A DNA stretch of 6,325 bases, from contig DAOVNV010000147.1 in NCBI GenBank assembly GCA_030630015.1, positions 1 through 6,325 of the forward strand, read 5' to 3'. Made by a program: the position numbers and the translations under genes. Source of the DNA: Desulfuromonadales bacterium. Lineage in GTDB: Bacteria; Desulfobacterota; Desulfuromonadia; Desulfuromonadales; BM103. Positions 1-6,099 of the stretch are shown here, in pieces. A model generated the notes under the pieces. The model saw nothing but the letters and a program-made list of their open reading frames with translations. It was not told where the DNA came from and did no database searches. Position 1 is the first letter of the stretch, and the number at the start of each line of letters is the position of its first letter.

Positions 1-195
1 AGTTGCCGCATCCATGGTTTCCAGGACGGTACCGCTTTTGCCGGGAACCTTGGCTTCCGTTGCTGCTGCCTTGACCGGCTGGGAACTCTGTTCGGATGGC
101 TTCTTGGGTGCTGGTGCCGGGGTGTCCTGGCTGCATGCCGTGAGCAAAGACAGGCCAAAGAGGCCGATGACAAGGGTAGTTAACAGTTTTTTCAC
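1..195 (-). CDS. Small lipoprotein, N-terminal part (C-terminus beyond window)
   Basis: A 65-codon open stretch runs off the left edge. It starts at a GTG (195-193), with a clear GGAGG ribosome site (204-208) 8 nt upstream. The protein begins with a lipoprotein signal peptide: Lys2-Lys3, a hydrophobic core (residues 4-18), then a lipobox Leu18-Thr19-Ala20-Cys21. Signal peptidase II would cut before Cys21, and Ser at +2 suggests the outer membrane by the usual Asp(+2) rule. Residues 23-52 form a Pro/Ala/Lys/Ser-rich linker. The visible part then ends in SGTVLETMDAA, which resembles the opening strand of small OB-fold (NrfJ-like) exported proteins common in Geobacter relatives; that assignment is from memory and is weak. 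It lies 95 bp downstream of malQ on the same strand and could be cotranscribed with it or have its own promoter. Gene reality is well supported by the ribosome site and lipobox; the function is not known. Confidence 0.75.
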   Translation of the reverse strand, partial: MKKLLTTLVIGLFGLSLLTACSQDTPAPAPKKPSEQSSQPVKAAATEAKVPGKSGTVLETMDAAT

Positions 196-220
196 TATGG
201 TTTCCTCCAGTTTTTCCGGG

Positions 221-232
221 GGGGTCGACCCC
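221..232. repeat. 12-bp perfect palindrome in the lipoprotein gene leader
   Basis: GGGGTCGACCCC is a perfect inverted repeat inside a longer G/C run (218-233). On the minus strand it lies just upstream of the GGAGG ribosome site of the lipoprotein gene. It could fold as a GC-rich hairpin in the leader or act as a dimeric-protein operator. No T-run follows it in a position expected for a terminator. The role is unknown. Confidence 0.35.
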
Positions 233-290
233 TCTCAATATTGTGGATACGTTCAAAGTTTAAGCCTAACAAATAACATATTTATCTCAT

Positions 291-1796
291 TTACAGCAAG
301 GGTTGATAGATGTTTTCTGGAATGCGGTTGGCCTGAATACACAAGCGTTTCAGGCGGCTGGCAATCCAATCATTCAACTGGCCGGGTTTTAATCGCCAAG
401 CCCAGTTGCCTTTAGCCTGTCCAGGCGTATTAAAGCGAGCACTTGTACCCAGGGCCAGGATGTCCTGACAGGGAAGGATGCAGAGTTGAGCCAAACTCAT
501 TTCCGCTGTTTCGATCAAAGTCCAGGGCATGTCAGGTTTTTTTCTGTCCAGGTAGGCCTCTACAACCTGGCGCTGCTTTTTTGTCAGGCTGTGCCACCAG
601 CCGAGGGTGGTGTTGTTGTCATGGGTGCCGGTGTAGACGACGCACTGCTTGCCGTAATTGTGAGGCAGGTAGGGATTGTCCGGGCCGGAATCGAAGGCGA
701 ACTGCAGAATCTTCATGCCGGGGAAGCCAAAGCTTTCTCGCAGCGCCTCGACTTCGGGTGTAATCACACCGAGATCTTCGGCGATAATTGGCAGGTCCGG
801 GTGTTCGCAGCGCAGTTTGTTGAACAGTTCCCGGCCGGGAACTTCTTCCCAATGACCGTTTACAGCCGTTTCTTCTTTGACCGGGATCGACCAGCAGGCC
901 TGGAACCCCCGAAAATGGTCGATGCGCACCATGTCTGTACAGTTCAGGTTGTAATGAAAACGCTCAAGCCACCACTTGAACCCGGTTTCCTGAAGGGTAC
1001 TCCAACGATACAGCGGATTGCCCCAACGCTGCCCCGTTGCGCTGAAATAGTCCGGGGGAACTCCGGCAACTGACGTGGGCAGACAATTGTCATCGAGTTG
1101 AAAGAACTCCTGGTGGGCCCAGACGTCGGCCGAGTCGTAAGCGACAAAAATCGGAATGTCGCCAAAAATTCTGATGCCACGCTGATTCGCATACGATTTC
1201 AGGGCGAACCATTGTTCAAAAAAGATGAATTGTTGGTAACGATGCTGGTCCAGTGCAAATGCGAAATCTTTGCGCCAGGTCTCAAGAGCCGAAGGGTCTC
1301 GATGACGCAACTCGTCGGGCCAGATCGACCAGGAGCATTCTTTGAAATGCTCTCGTAGGGCCATAAACAGGGCGTAGTCTTCCAGCCAATCAGCCTGGTC
1401 ACGACAGAATTTGTCGAAAGAGGCCCGCCTCTCAGGGTCGCCATGTTGCAGGAATCGGCAACCGGCCTTTTTCAGGACGTCCCTTTTGAAGAGGAGCGCC
1501 CGGTTTGTTACGAATCCTTCCGCAAAGGCTTCTGCTTCGGCTTCTTCCGGAAGCAGGTCACCAAGGATAACAAGCTTGTCCAGGTCGATCAGGATGGGGT
1601 TGCCGGCAAATGCGGAGAGTGCATTGTAGGGTGAGTTGCCGTAGCCGGTCGGGCCGAGCGGCAGGACCTGCCAGACCGACTGCCCCGCTTCCACCAGAAA
1701 GTTGATAAAATGGAAGGCGTGTGAACCAAGCGAACCGATGCCGTGTGGCCCCGGAAGGGCTGTCGGATGAAGTAATATGCCGCTGGCTCGTTGCAT
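291..1796 (-). CDS. malQ: 4-alpha-glucanotransferase (amylomaltase, GH77)
   Basis: This cytoplasmic enzyme transfers alpha-1,4-glucan segments between maltodextrins, releasing glucose, in glycogen or maltodextrin turnover. The 501-residue product has the usual length for the short bacterial amylomaltases. The N-terminus RASGILLHPTALPGPHGIG and the segment PLGPTGYGNSPYNALSAFAG (47-66) are family hallmarks. The GH77 catalytic residues are all present: nucleophile Asp293 in RIDHFRGF, acid/base Glu340 in IIAEDLG, and stabilising Asp393 in GTHDNNT. The loop VAGVPPDYFSATGQRWGNP (243-261) is also intact. The ATG start fits the family N-terminus, and no in-frame start lies just upstream. Its ribosome site is poor: the nearest purine run, AGGGG, is 11 nt away. 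No frameshift or missing active-site residue is seen. It is divergent from prfC and is followed on the same strand by the lipoprotein gene. No glycogen synthesis gene is in view. Confidence 0.97.
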   Translation of the reverse strand: MQRASGILLHPTALPGPHGIGSLGSHAFHFINFLVEAGQSVWQVLPLGPTGYGNSPYNALSAFAGNPILIDLDKLVILGDLLPEEAEAEAFAEGFVTNRALLFKRDVLKKAGCRFLQHGDPERRASFDKFCRDQADWLEDYALFMALREHFKECSWSIWPDELRHRDPSALETWRKDFAFALDQHRYQQFIFFEQWFALKSYANQRGIRIFGDIPIFVAYDSADVWAHQEFFQLDDNCLPTSVAGVPPDYFSATGQRWGNPLYRWSTLQETGFKWWLERFHYNLNCTDMVRIDHFRGFQACWSIPVKEETAVNGHWEEVPGRELFNKLRCEHPDLPIIAEDLGVITPEVEALRESFGFPGMKILQFAFDSGPDNPYLPHNYGKQCVVYTGTHDNNTTLGWWHSLTKKQRQVVEAYLDRKKPDMPWTLIETAEMSLAQLCILPCQDILALGTSARFNTPGQAKGNWAWRLKPGQLNDWIASRLKRLCIQANRIPENIYQPLL

Positions 1797-1846
1797 GGAG
1801 GTCGATGCCCCTGAACTCGTGAAGGTAGGTTTGCATTAAAAATCGG

Positions 1847-1874
1847 ATTATGTCATAGCTTTGCGGGGGGTCAA
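1847..1874 (-). promoter_or_regulatory. Probable sigma-70 promoter of malQ
   Basis: Read on the minus strand, TTGACC (1874-1869) is followed by a 16-nt spacer and CATAAT (1852-1847). Each box has five of six consensus bases. Transcription would start near 1840, giving malQ a leader of about 44 nt. The spacer begins with a run of four C. The assignment is by pattern only. Confidence 0.6.
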
Positions 1875-1894
1875 GTGAAAATGCTCGGCCAGGA

Positions 1895-1924
1895 TTGACC
1901 TGCCCTGCCATGATGGGCTATATT
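1895..1924 (+). promoter_or_regulatory. Possible sigma-70 promoter pointing toward prfC
   Basis: TTGACC (1895-1900), an 18-nt spacer and TATATT (1919-1924) form a good plus-strand promoter match, back to back with the malQ promoter. The expected start is near 1931, directly before a hairpin with a T-run, so a transcript might end after about 25 nt unless the hairpin is bypassed. It is either the prfC promoter with a built-in stop or a chance match. Confidence 0.4.
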
Positions 1925-1932
1925 GCTGAAGC

Positions 1933-1956
1933 AACGGGCATTCTGCCCGTTTTTTC
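1933..1956 (+). terminator. Intrinsic-terminator-like hairpin upstream of prfC
   Basis: The arms AACGGGCA (1933-1940) and TGCCCGTT (1944-1951) pair perfectly over 8 bp with a 3-nt loop. A run of six T (1950-1955) follows, overlapping the last stem bases. The polarity is for plus-strand transcription; the other strand has no T-run after the stem. No plus-strand gene lies upstream in the window, so what it would terminate is unclear. It could stop antisense transcription coming out of malQ, or act on the prfC leader. Confidence 0.6.
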
Positions 1957-1988
1957 TGTTCTGTCCCAAGGATCTGAACCCTTGAGTA

Positions 1989-2050
1989 TCCGAAACCTGT
2001 CATAGCGGAGCATGCTTGTGTCCGAAGCCTGTCGTAGCGGAGGATGCTTG
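1989..2050. repeat. Two tandem copies of a 30-bp repeat
   Basis: Copy 1 (1989-2018) and copy 2 (2021-2050) match at 27 of 30 positions and are separated by 2 nt, giving a 32-bp period. The three differences are A/G, A/G and C/G. Both copies share the core GTAGCGGA or ATAGCGGA followed by G, then ATGCTTG. Copy 1 contains the 8-bp palindrome AGCATGCT (2009-2016). They lie between the hairpin at 1933 and the prfC ribosome site. They could be protein-binding sites or copies of a dispersed intergenic repeat. Confidence 0.75.
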
Positions 2051-2102
2051 CACTCTCTGCTCGCTGTTTGCTCACGGATTTAGGTCAAAATAAGAGGTGA
2101 TT

Positions 2103-3689
2103 GTGGCTCAGCATTTTTTACAGGAAATTAACCAGCGACGGACCTTCGGAATCATCAGCCATCCGGACGCCGGCAAGACGACCCTGACCGAAAAGCTGTT
2201 GCTGTTCGGCGGCGCGATCCAGATGGCCGGAGCGATCAAGGCCCGCAAGGCCGGACGTCATGCGACCAGCGACTGGATGAAGGTCGAACAGGAACGCGGT
2301 ATTTCGGTAACGACTTCGGTGATGAAGTTTGGTCACCGCGGTTTTGAAATCAATCTGCTCGACACCCCAGGTCACCAGGATTTTTCCGAAGATACCTACC
2401 GGGTCCTGACCGCGGTCGACAGCGCCCTGATGGTGATCGACAGCGCCAAAGGGGTTGAGACGCAGACGGAAAAGTTGATGTCCGTATGTCGGATGCGCAA
2501 CTCGCCGGTCATTACGTTCATCAACAAACTTGACCGGGAGGGGCAGGCGCCCCTCGACCTTCTGGCTGATATCGAGGAAAAACTGCAGATTGAATGCGCA
2601 CCCATGTCCTGGCCGATTGGCATGGGTAAACGTTTTCGCGGCGTGTACAATCTGTATCGCAAGGAACTCCGTCTGTTTCAGCCCGGTGAGGGCAAAAAGA
2701 CCGAACAGGTGATTGTGATCAAGGATCTGGCCGACAGTCAACTTGAGGATCTGCTCGGCAGCCAGGCGGATGAATTGCGTGAAGATATCGAATTGCTCGA
2801 GGGCGCGGCCAACCCGTTCGAACTGGAAGAGTACCTGAAGGGCAACCAGACGCCGGTCTTTTTTGGCAGCGCTGTCAATAACTTCGGTGTGGAAGAGTTG
2901 CTGGATGCCCTGGTTGAACTAGCACCTGCCCCGGGACCGCGTGACACGGAAACCCGTCAGGTGCGGCCTGAGGAAGAAGCTTTCTCAGGCTTCGTTTTCA
3001 AGGTCCAGGCCAATATGGACCCGGCTCACCGTGACCGTATCGCTTTTTTGCGTATCTGTTCCGGGCGCTTCCAGCGTGGCATGAAGGTGCGCCATCACCG
3101 CATTGGCAAGGAGGTCAACCTGTCGAAGGCGATTATCTTTATGGCCCAGGATCGGGCCAATGTCGAGGAGGCTTTCCCCGGCGACATCATCGGCCTGCAT
3201 AACCACGGGACCATCAAAGTTGGTGATACCTTCAGCGACAAGGAACCTTTGAAATTCACCGGCATCCCCAGTTTCGCCGCTGAACATTTCAGGCGGGTGC
3301 GCCTCAAGTCGCCGCTCAAGGCCAAGCAGTTGGACAAGGGATTGACGCAGCTTTCCGAAGAAGGCGCCATCCAGGTTTTCCGCCCTCTGGTGAGCAACGA
3401 CTATATCGTCGGTGCGGTCGGGGTTCTGCAGTTCGATGTTACCATGGAACGGCTGAAAAACGAGTATGGCGTGGATGCCATTTATGAATCGGTTGATTAT
3501 GCGACGGCCCGCTGGGTCGGCAGCAGCGATCCAAAAAAGTTCGCTGAATTCGAGCGCAAGAACCAGGCTCATCTGGCTTACGATGCAGAAGGCAATCTCA
3601 GTTACCTGGCGCCGAGCGAATGGCGTCTCGGCTATGTCATGGAGCAGTGGCCTGATATTGATTTCGCGAAAACCCGCGAACATCAATAG
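2103..3689 (+). CDS. prfC: Peptide chain release factor 3 (RF3 GTPase)
   Basis: RF3 is a cytoplasmic translational GTPase that recycles RF1 and RF2 from the ribosome after peptide release. I place the start at GTG 2103 (528 residues) because AAGAGG (2092-2097) then lies 5 nt upstream. The in-frame GTG at 2097 overlaps that site and would add only two residues. The N-terminus QEINQRRTFGIISHPDAGKT is typical RF3. Residues by the 2103 start: P-loop SHPDAGKT (19-26), switch I around ERGISVTTS (64-72), DTPGH (87-91), NKLD (141-144) and G5-like GSA (255-257). Beta-barrel domain 2 starts near SGFVFKVQANMDP, and the RF3 C-terminal domain contains VGVLQFDVTMERLKNEY (439-455). SHPDAGKT, rather than the AHVDHGKT of elongation factors, separates RF3 from EF-G and LepA. 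The gene is intact. It is followed by the Flp pilin gene with no clear terminator between them. Confidence 0.97.
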   Translation: MAQHFLQEINQRRTFGIISHPDAGKTTLTEKLLLFGGAIQMAGAIKARKAGRHATSDWMKVEQERGISVTTSVMKFGHRGFEINLLDTPGHQDFSEDTYRVLTAVDSALMVIDSAKGVETQTEKLMSVCRMRNSPVITFINKLDREGQAPLDLLADIEEKLQIECAPMSWPIGMGKRFRGVYNLYRKELRLFQPGEGKKTEQVIVIKDLADSQLEDLLGSQADELREDIELLEGAANPFELEEYLKGNQTPVFFGSAVNNFGVEELLDALVELAPAPGPRDTETRQVRPEEEAFSGFVFKVQANMDPAHRDRIAFLRICSGRFQRGMKVRHHRIGKEVNLSKAIIFMAQDRANVEEAFPGDIIGLHNHGTIKVGDTFSDKEPLKFTGIPSFAAEHFRRVRLKSPLKAKQLDKGLTQLSEEGAIQVFRPLVSNDYIVGAVGVLQFDVTMERLKNEYGVDAIYESVDYATARWVGSSDPKKFAEFERKNQAHLAYDAEGNLSYLAPSEWRLGYVMEQWPDIDFAKTREHQ

Positions 3690-3708
3690 TTTGCTCCGTT
3701 TGTAGGGG

Positions 3709-3736
3709 TTGACAGAGGCGCATCGTCGAGTATGGT
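3709..3736 (+). promoter_or_regulatory. Probable sigma-70 promoter of the Flp pilin gene
   Basis: A perfect -35 TTGACA (3709-3714), a 16-nt spacer and TATGGT (3731-3736) lie in the prfC-flp gap. The start would be near 3743, at the edge of the ribosome site AGAAGGAG (3741-3748), leaving a very short leader. This suggests the pilin gene can be transcribed separately from prfC. Confidence 0.55.
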
Positions 3737-3756
3737 TTTAAGAAGGAGAAATGACT

Positions 3757-3957
3757 ATGACCGACTTTGTCGCAATGAAGTTAAGGCGCGCGCTGGTCCG
3801 TTTGGCCAGGGACGAGCAAGGGGCAACGGCAACCGAGTATGCCATCATGATAGTCTTGATCCTTCTGGTCGCATTTGCCACAATTATTTTTCTGGGCCTG
3901 CGTGTTGATGAGGCCTTCCAGAAATTTGTTGATCTTATGGAGGAGGCGACAAACTGA
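3757..3957 (+). CDS. Flp-type pilin (Flp/Fap family), orphan
   Basis: This encodes a small type IVb pilin subunit of 66 residues, exported, cut by a prepilin peptidase and, in known systems, polymerised by Tad machinery into thin Flp adhesion fibres. The start at ATG 3757 places AGAAGGAG 8 nt upstream. An in-frame ATG at 3751 is only 2 nt from that site and would add two residues. A basic leader (residues 1-22) ends in DEQG, then ATATEYAIMIVLILLVAF. Cleavage after Gly22 would leave Glu at +5 and Tyr at +6, the Flp signature. The mature form has 44 residues: a hydrophobic helix (about 28-47) and an amphipathic acidic tail. Its size is normal for the family. No tad, cpa or rcp genes are in the window, so assembly must depend on genes elsewhere, or this is a lone pilin. 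It has its own promoter and is followed by a terminator. The family call is strong; the role is inferred. Confidence 0.9.
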   Translation: MTDFVAMKLRRALVRLARDEQGATATEYAIMIVLILLVAFATIIFLGLRVDEAFQKFVDLMEEATN

Positions 3958-3997
3958 CTCCTCAGTCTTCATCAGAGATACGTTATATGGTAAATTC

Positions 3998-4027
3998 AAG
4001 GGGTTGACATCGGGTCAATCCCTTTTT
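3998..4027 (+). terminator. Intrinsic terminator after the Flp pilin gene
   Basis: The arms 3998-4008 and 4014-4024 pair over 11 bp, with one G-U pair and a 5-nt loop (4009-4013). A run of five T (4023-4027) follows. It lies 40 bp after the pilin stop and 39 bp before the preferred asnS start. It would end transcripts from prfC and flp. Because it is so close to asnS, it may also affect entry of upstream transcripts into asnS. Confidence 0.75.
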
Positions 4028-4066
4028 CTCTGTCTTTAGTTCATGCTTCAACCTGAGGTGCTCGAG

Positions 4067-5470
4067 GTGAAAAAAAACAGTTGGCGTACAGATTGTTGGC
4101 GAATAGTTGATCTCCTGCGGGTTGCCGAGCCTCCTGAGAATGTCAGGGTCCAAGGGTGGATCCGTACCGTCCGATGCAGCAAGGAGGTGATGTTTTTGGC
4201 CGTTAATGATGGTTCCTGCCAAGCTTCACTGCAGGTTGTCGTAGCCGTGGATATGCCAGGTTTTGATGCCTTGAGTCAGCTCGGGACCGGCGCCTGTGTC
4301 GCAGTGAACGGCCGACTGGTTGCATCTCCCGGGAAGGGTCAGGATTGGGAAGTTCAGGCAGACGGTGTCTCTGTGATCGGTGCGACCGGCGACGATTACC
4401 CTCTGCAAAAGAAACGGCATAGCTTCGAGTTCCTGCGTTCGATTGCTCATCTGCGCCCACGCACCAATGCCTATGGCGCGGTCTTCAGGGTGCGCAGCCA
4501 AATGGCCCATGCTGTCCACACCTTTTTTCAGGAACGAGGCTTTATCAACATTCACACCCCGATTATCACTGCCAACGATTGTGAAGGCGCGGGCGAGATG
4601 TTTCGCGTTACGACGCTCGATCCGGAGAATCCGCCGATGGCCGATGGCCGGATCGCATGGCACGAAGATTTTTTCGGTGCGAAAACCGGCCTGACGGTCA
4701 GCGGCCAGTTGCAAGGGGAACTGTTTGCAACGGCTTTCAGCGATATCTACACGTTCGGGCCGACTTTTCGTGCCGAAAACTCCAATACCAGCCGTCACGC
4801 GGCTGAATTCTGGATGGTCGAGCCGGAAATTGCTTTTGCCGACCTGGCTATGAACTGCCGACTTGCCGAGGAGTTCTTGCGTTACATGGTGGTTTACGCC
4901 CTTGAACACTGCAGCGAAGATCTGGACTTTTTCAACAGGTTTGTGGCGCCGGGACTGATTGAAAAGCTGGAGGCGGTTGTCGGGGCCTCTTTCAGTACCA
5001 TGACTTATACAGAGGCTGTTGATCAGTTGCTGAAAAGCGGACAGAATTTTTCATTTCCGGTGGAATGGGGCTGCGATTTGCAGTCGGAACATGAACGCTA
5101 CCTGACAGAAAGTGTCGTAGGTGGGCCATTATTCGTCACCGATTACCCGGAGGGGATCAAGGCATTCTACATGCGCCGCAATGATGATGGGCGTACGGTT
5201 GCGGCTATGGATCTGCTGGTCCCCAAGGTCGGCGAGATTATCGGCGGCAGCCAGCGTGAAGAGCGGATGGATGTTCTGGTTGCGAAAATGAAAAGTGTCG
5301 GCATCGATCCGCAGAGCCTCGACTGGTATCTCGATATCCGCCGCTGGGGGAGTTGTCCGCACGCCGGGTTCGGACTCGGTTTTGAGCGTTTCCTGATGTA
5401 CGTGACTGGGATGGAGAATATCCGCGATGTGATCCCGTTTCCGAGAACGCCGGGGAACGCGCGGTTCTGA
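4067..5470 (+). CDS. asnS: Asparagine--tRNA ligase (AsnRS)
   Basis: This cytoplasmic class IIb aminoacyl-tRNA synthetase charges tRNA-Asn with asparagine using ATP. I prefer the start at GTG 4067 (467 residues): TGAGG ends 8 nt upstream and the length matches the E. coli enzyme (466). The in-frame ATG at 4043 has no ribosome site and would add eight residues. In order are an OB-fold anticodon-binding domain (about 12-102, with VRVQGWIRTVR and FLAVNDGS), LRPRTNAYGAVFRVRS, motif 1 around HTPIITANDCEGAGEMF (163-179), motif 2 FRAENSNTSRHAAEFWMVEPE beginning at 234, and motif 3 GFGLGFERF (434-442). The close match to E. coli AsnRS throughout, including the ENSNTSRH segment, separates it from AspRS and the archaeal-type paralogues. 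Having AsnRS implies direct Asn-tRNA formation, though an amidotransferase route could coexist. No strong promoter was seen between the flp terminator and this start. It converges on the pilin-like gene. Confidence 0.97.
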   Translation: MKKNSWRTDCWRIVDLLRVAEPPENVRVQGWIRTVRCSKEVMFLAVNDGSCQASLQVVVAVDMPGFDALSQLGTGACVAVNGRLVASPGKGQDWEVQADGVSVIGATGDDYPLQKKRHSFEFLRSIAHLRPRTNAYGAVFRVRSQMAHAVHTFFQERGFINIHTPIITANDCEGAGEMFRVTTLDPENPPMADGRIAWHEDFFGAKTGLTVSGQLQGELFATAFSDIYTFGPTFRAENSNTSRHAAEFWMVEPEIAFADLAMNCRLAEEFLRYMVVYALEHCSEDLDFFNRFVAPGLIEKLEAVVGASFSTMTYTEAVDQLLKSGQNFSFPVEWGCDLQSEHERYLTESVVGGPLFVTDYPEGIKAFYMRRNDDGRTVAAMDLLVPKVGEIIGGSQREERMDVLVAKMKSVGIDPQSLDWYLDIRRWGSCPHAGFGLGFERFLMYVTGMENIRDVIPFPRTPGNARF

Positions 5471-5479
5471 TTGAGGTAG

Positions 5480-6007
5480 CTACAGGCCTAAGAAATTACC
5501 TCCCTGGGAGATGTATACACCATCAATCCAGTTGCCGCCATCCACAGAGGTCCCGTCCTCGTATATGACGTTGTCAGAAGCTGCAACAACGAACTTGATG
5601 CTAGGGTCTTTTGCCCAAGGTAAAATCAGAAAAATCTCCTGGTTATCGCCCATGTCGTCAGGAGAATCGAACTTTTCGGCTTTCCTGCCCGCCAGTTTGT
5701 CGCGAAACCTCTCGAGGTCAATGTCGAGAGGGCTCCAATCCATATCACCAGCATCTGTTAGGGGGGTAAATGTGTTCAGATCAAAAAGATACTCACCAAC
5801 GTCGGCATAAGGATATTCATCGTGTGTTATGAAAAAAACAACAAAGGCCCGGTAGAGAGAGCGGCATTCAGAGATGATTGCGGCTCTTTCAGCTTGTCGA
5901 TGGTAGCGGTTGTACCATGGAAGTGCAAGGCTAGAGATTACGGCGAGAATCAATATGACGATAAGCAGTTCAATTAGCGTGAAGCCCTTCTGGTTTTTTA
6001 GTCTCAT
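5480..6007 (-). CDS. Type IV pilin-like / pseudopilin protein
   Basis: The product is 175 residues from ATG 6007, which has GGAG (6015-6018) 7 nt upstream. An upstream in-frame ATG at 6052 would add 15 residues, but it lacks a ribosome site and would lengthen the leader unusually. The class III signal MRLKNQKG|FTLIELLIVI is textbook: an 8-residue basic leader, Gly8 before the cut, Phe9 N-methylated, and Glu at +5 (Glu13). The hydrophobic helix runs to about residue 30 and continues as an amphipathic helix to about 60. The globular part (about 62-175) is acidic and contains the sole cysteine of the protein's helix region at Cys48, so it has no disulphide-bonded D-loop as in many PilA/PilE pilins. 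The C-terminus is Gly-rich (DGVYISQGG). It could be a type II secretion pseudopilin (GspG/H-like), a minor pilin or an orphan major pilin; I cannot tell which. It is convergent with asnS, and a sigma-54-like promoter precedes it. Confidence 0.9.
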   Translation of the reverse strand: MRLKNQKGFTLIELLIVILILAVISSLALPWYNRYHRQAERAAIISECRSLYRAFVVFFITHDEYPYADVGEYLFDLNTFTPLTDAGDMDWSPLDIDLERFRDKLAGRKAEKFDSPDDMGDNQEIFLILPWAKDPSIKFVVAASDNVIYEDGTSVDGGNWIDGVYISQGGNFLGL

Positions 6008-6083
6008 TTGAAAACTCCGGTCCTCTGAGTTTTTGATTGCCGTCTCAGTCAACCCTCAGCATCGACCTGACTAAGTAGATTTA

Positions 6084-6099
6084 AGCAAAAAATGAGCCA
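6084..6099 (-). promoter_or_regulatory. Sigma-54 (RpoN) promoter of the pilin-like gene
   Basis: The minus strand reads TGGCTCATTTTTTGCT, against the consensus TGGCAC-R-N4-TTGCW. There is one mismatch (A to T at position 5), and the essential GG (-24) and GC (-12) have exactly the required 10-nt spacing. Transcription would start near 6073, giving a leader of about 66 nt before the pilin ATG. Sigma-54 control with the activator PilR is known for type IV pilin genes in Pseudomonas and Geobacter, so the context supports the match. An activator site was not identified. Confidence 0.6.

Larger units (their letters stand above)
1797..2102. other. Divergent malQ-prfC intergenic region
   Basis: These 306 bp hold no convincing gene. 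They contain the malQ promoter (minus), a plus-strand promoter-like pair, a hairpin with a T-run, and the tandem repeat. The stretch from 2051 to 2091 shows no clear -35/-10 pair. The prfC ribosome site AAGAGG (2092-2097) closes the region. Confidence 0.7.

Noticed and set aside
14..415. 133-codon plus-strand frame at the left edge
   Set aside because: It runs antisense across the lipoprotein start, an intergenic gap and the malQ end, and lacks a ribosome site or motifs.
486..1073. 195-codon plus-strand open frame inside malQ
   Set aside because: It is fully antisense to a clearly functional malQ, has no recognisable motifs and no convincing ribosome site.
1989..2050. Possible CRISPR fragment
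   Set aside because: There are only two copies with a 2-nt spacer and no cas genes, so this is a simple tandem repeat.
2118..2741. 207-codon minus-strand frame inside prfC
   Set aside because: It is antisense to the conserved GTPase domain of RF3, and its translation looks like a shadow of that codon usage.
2985..3686. 233-codon minus-strand frame inside prfC
   Set aside because: It is antisense to the conserved C-terminal half of RF3, with no family features.
3958..4066. T-box leader for asnS
   Set aside because: The space is too short for a T-box, and I saw no specifier loop or the conserved T-box core.
4226..4909. 227-codon minus-strand frame inside asnS
   Set aside because: It is antisense to conserved AsnRS sequence; no domain or ribosome site supports it.
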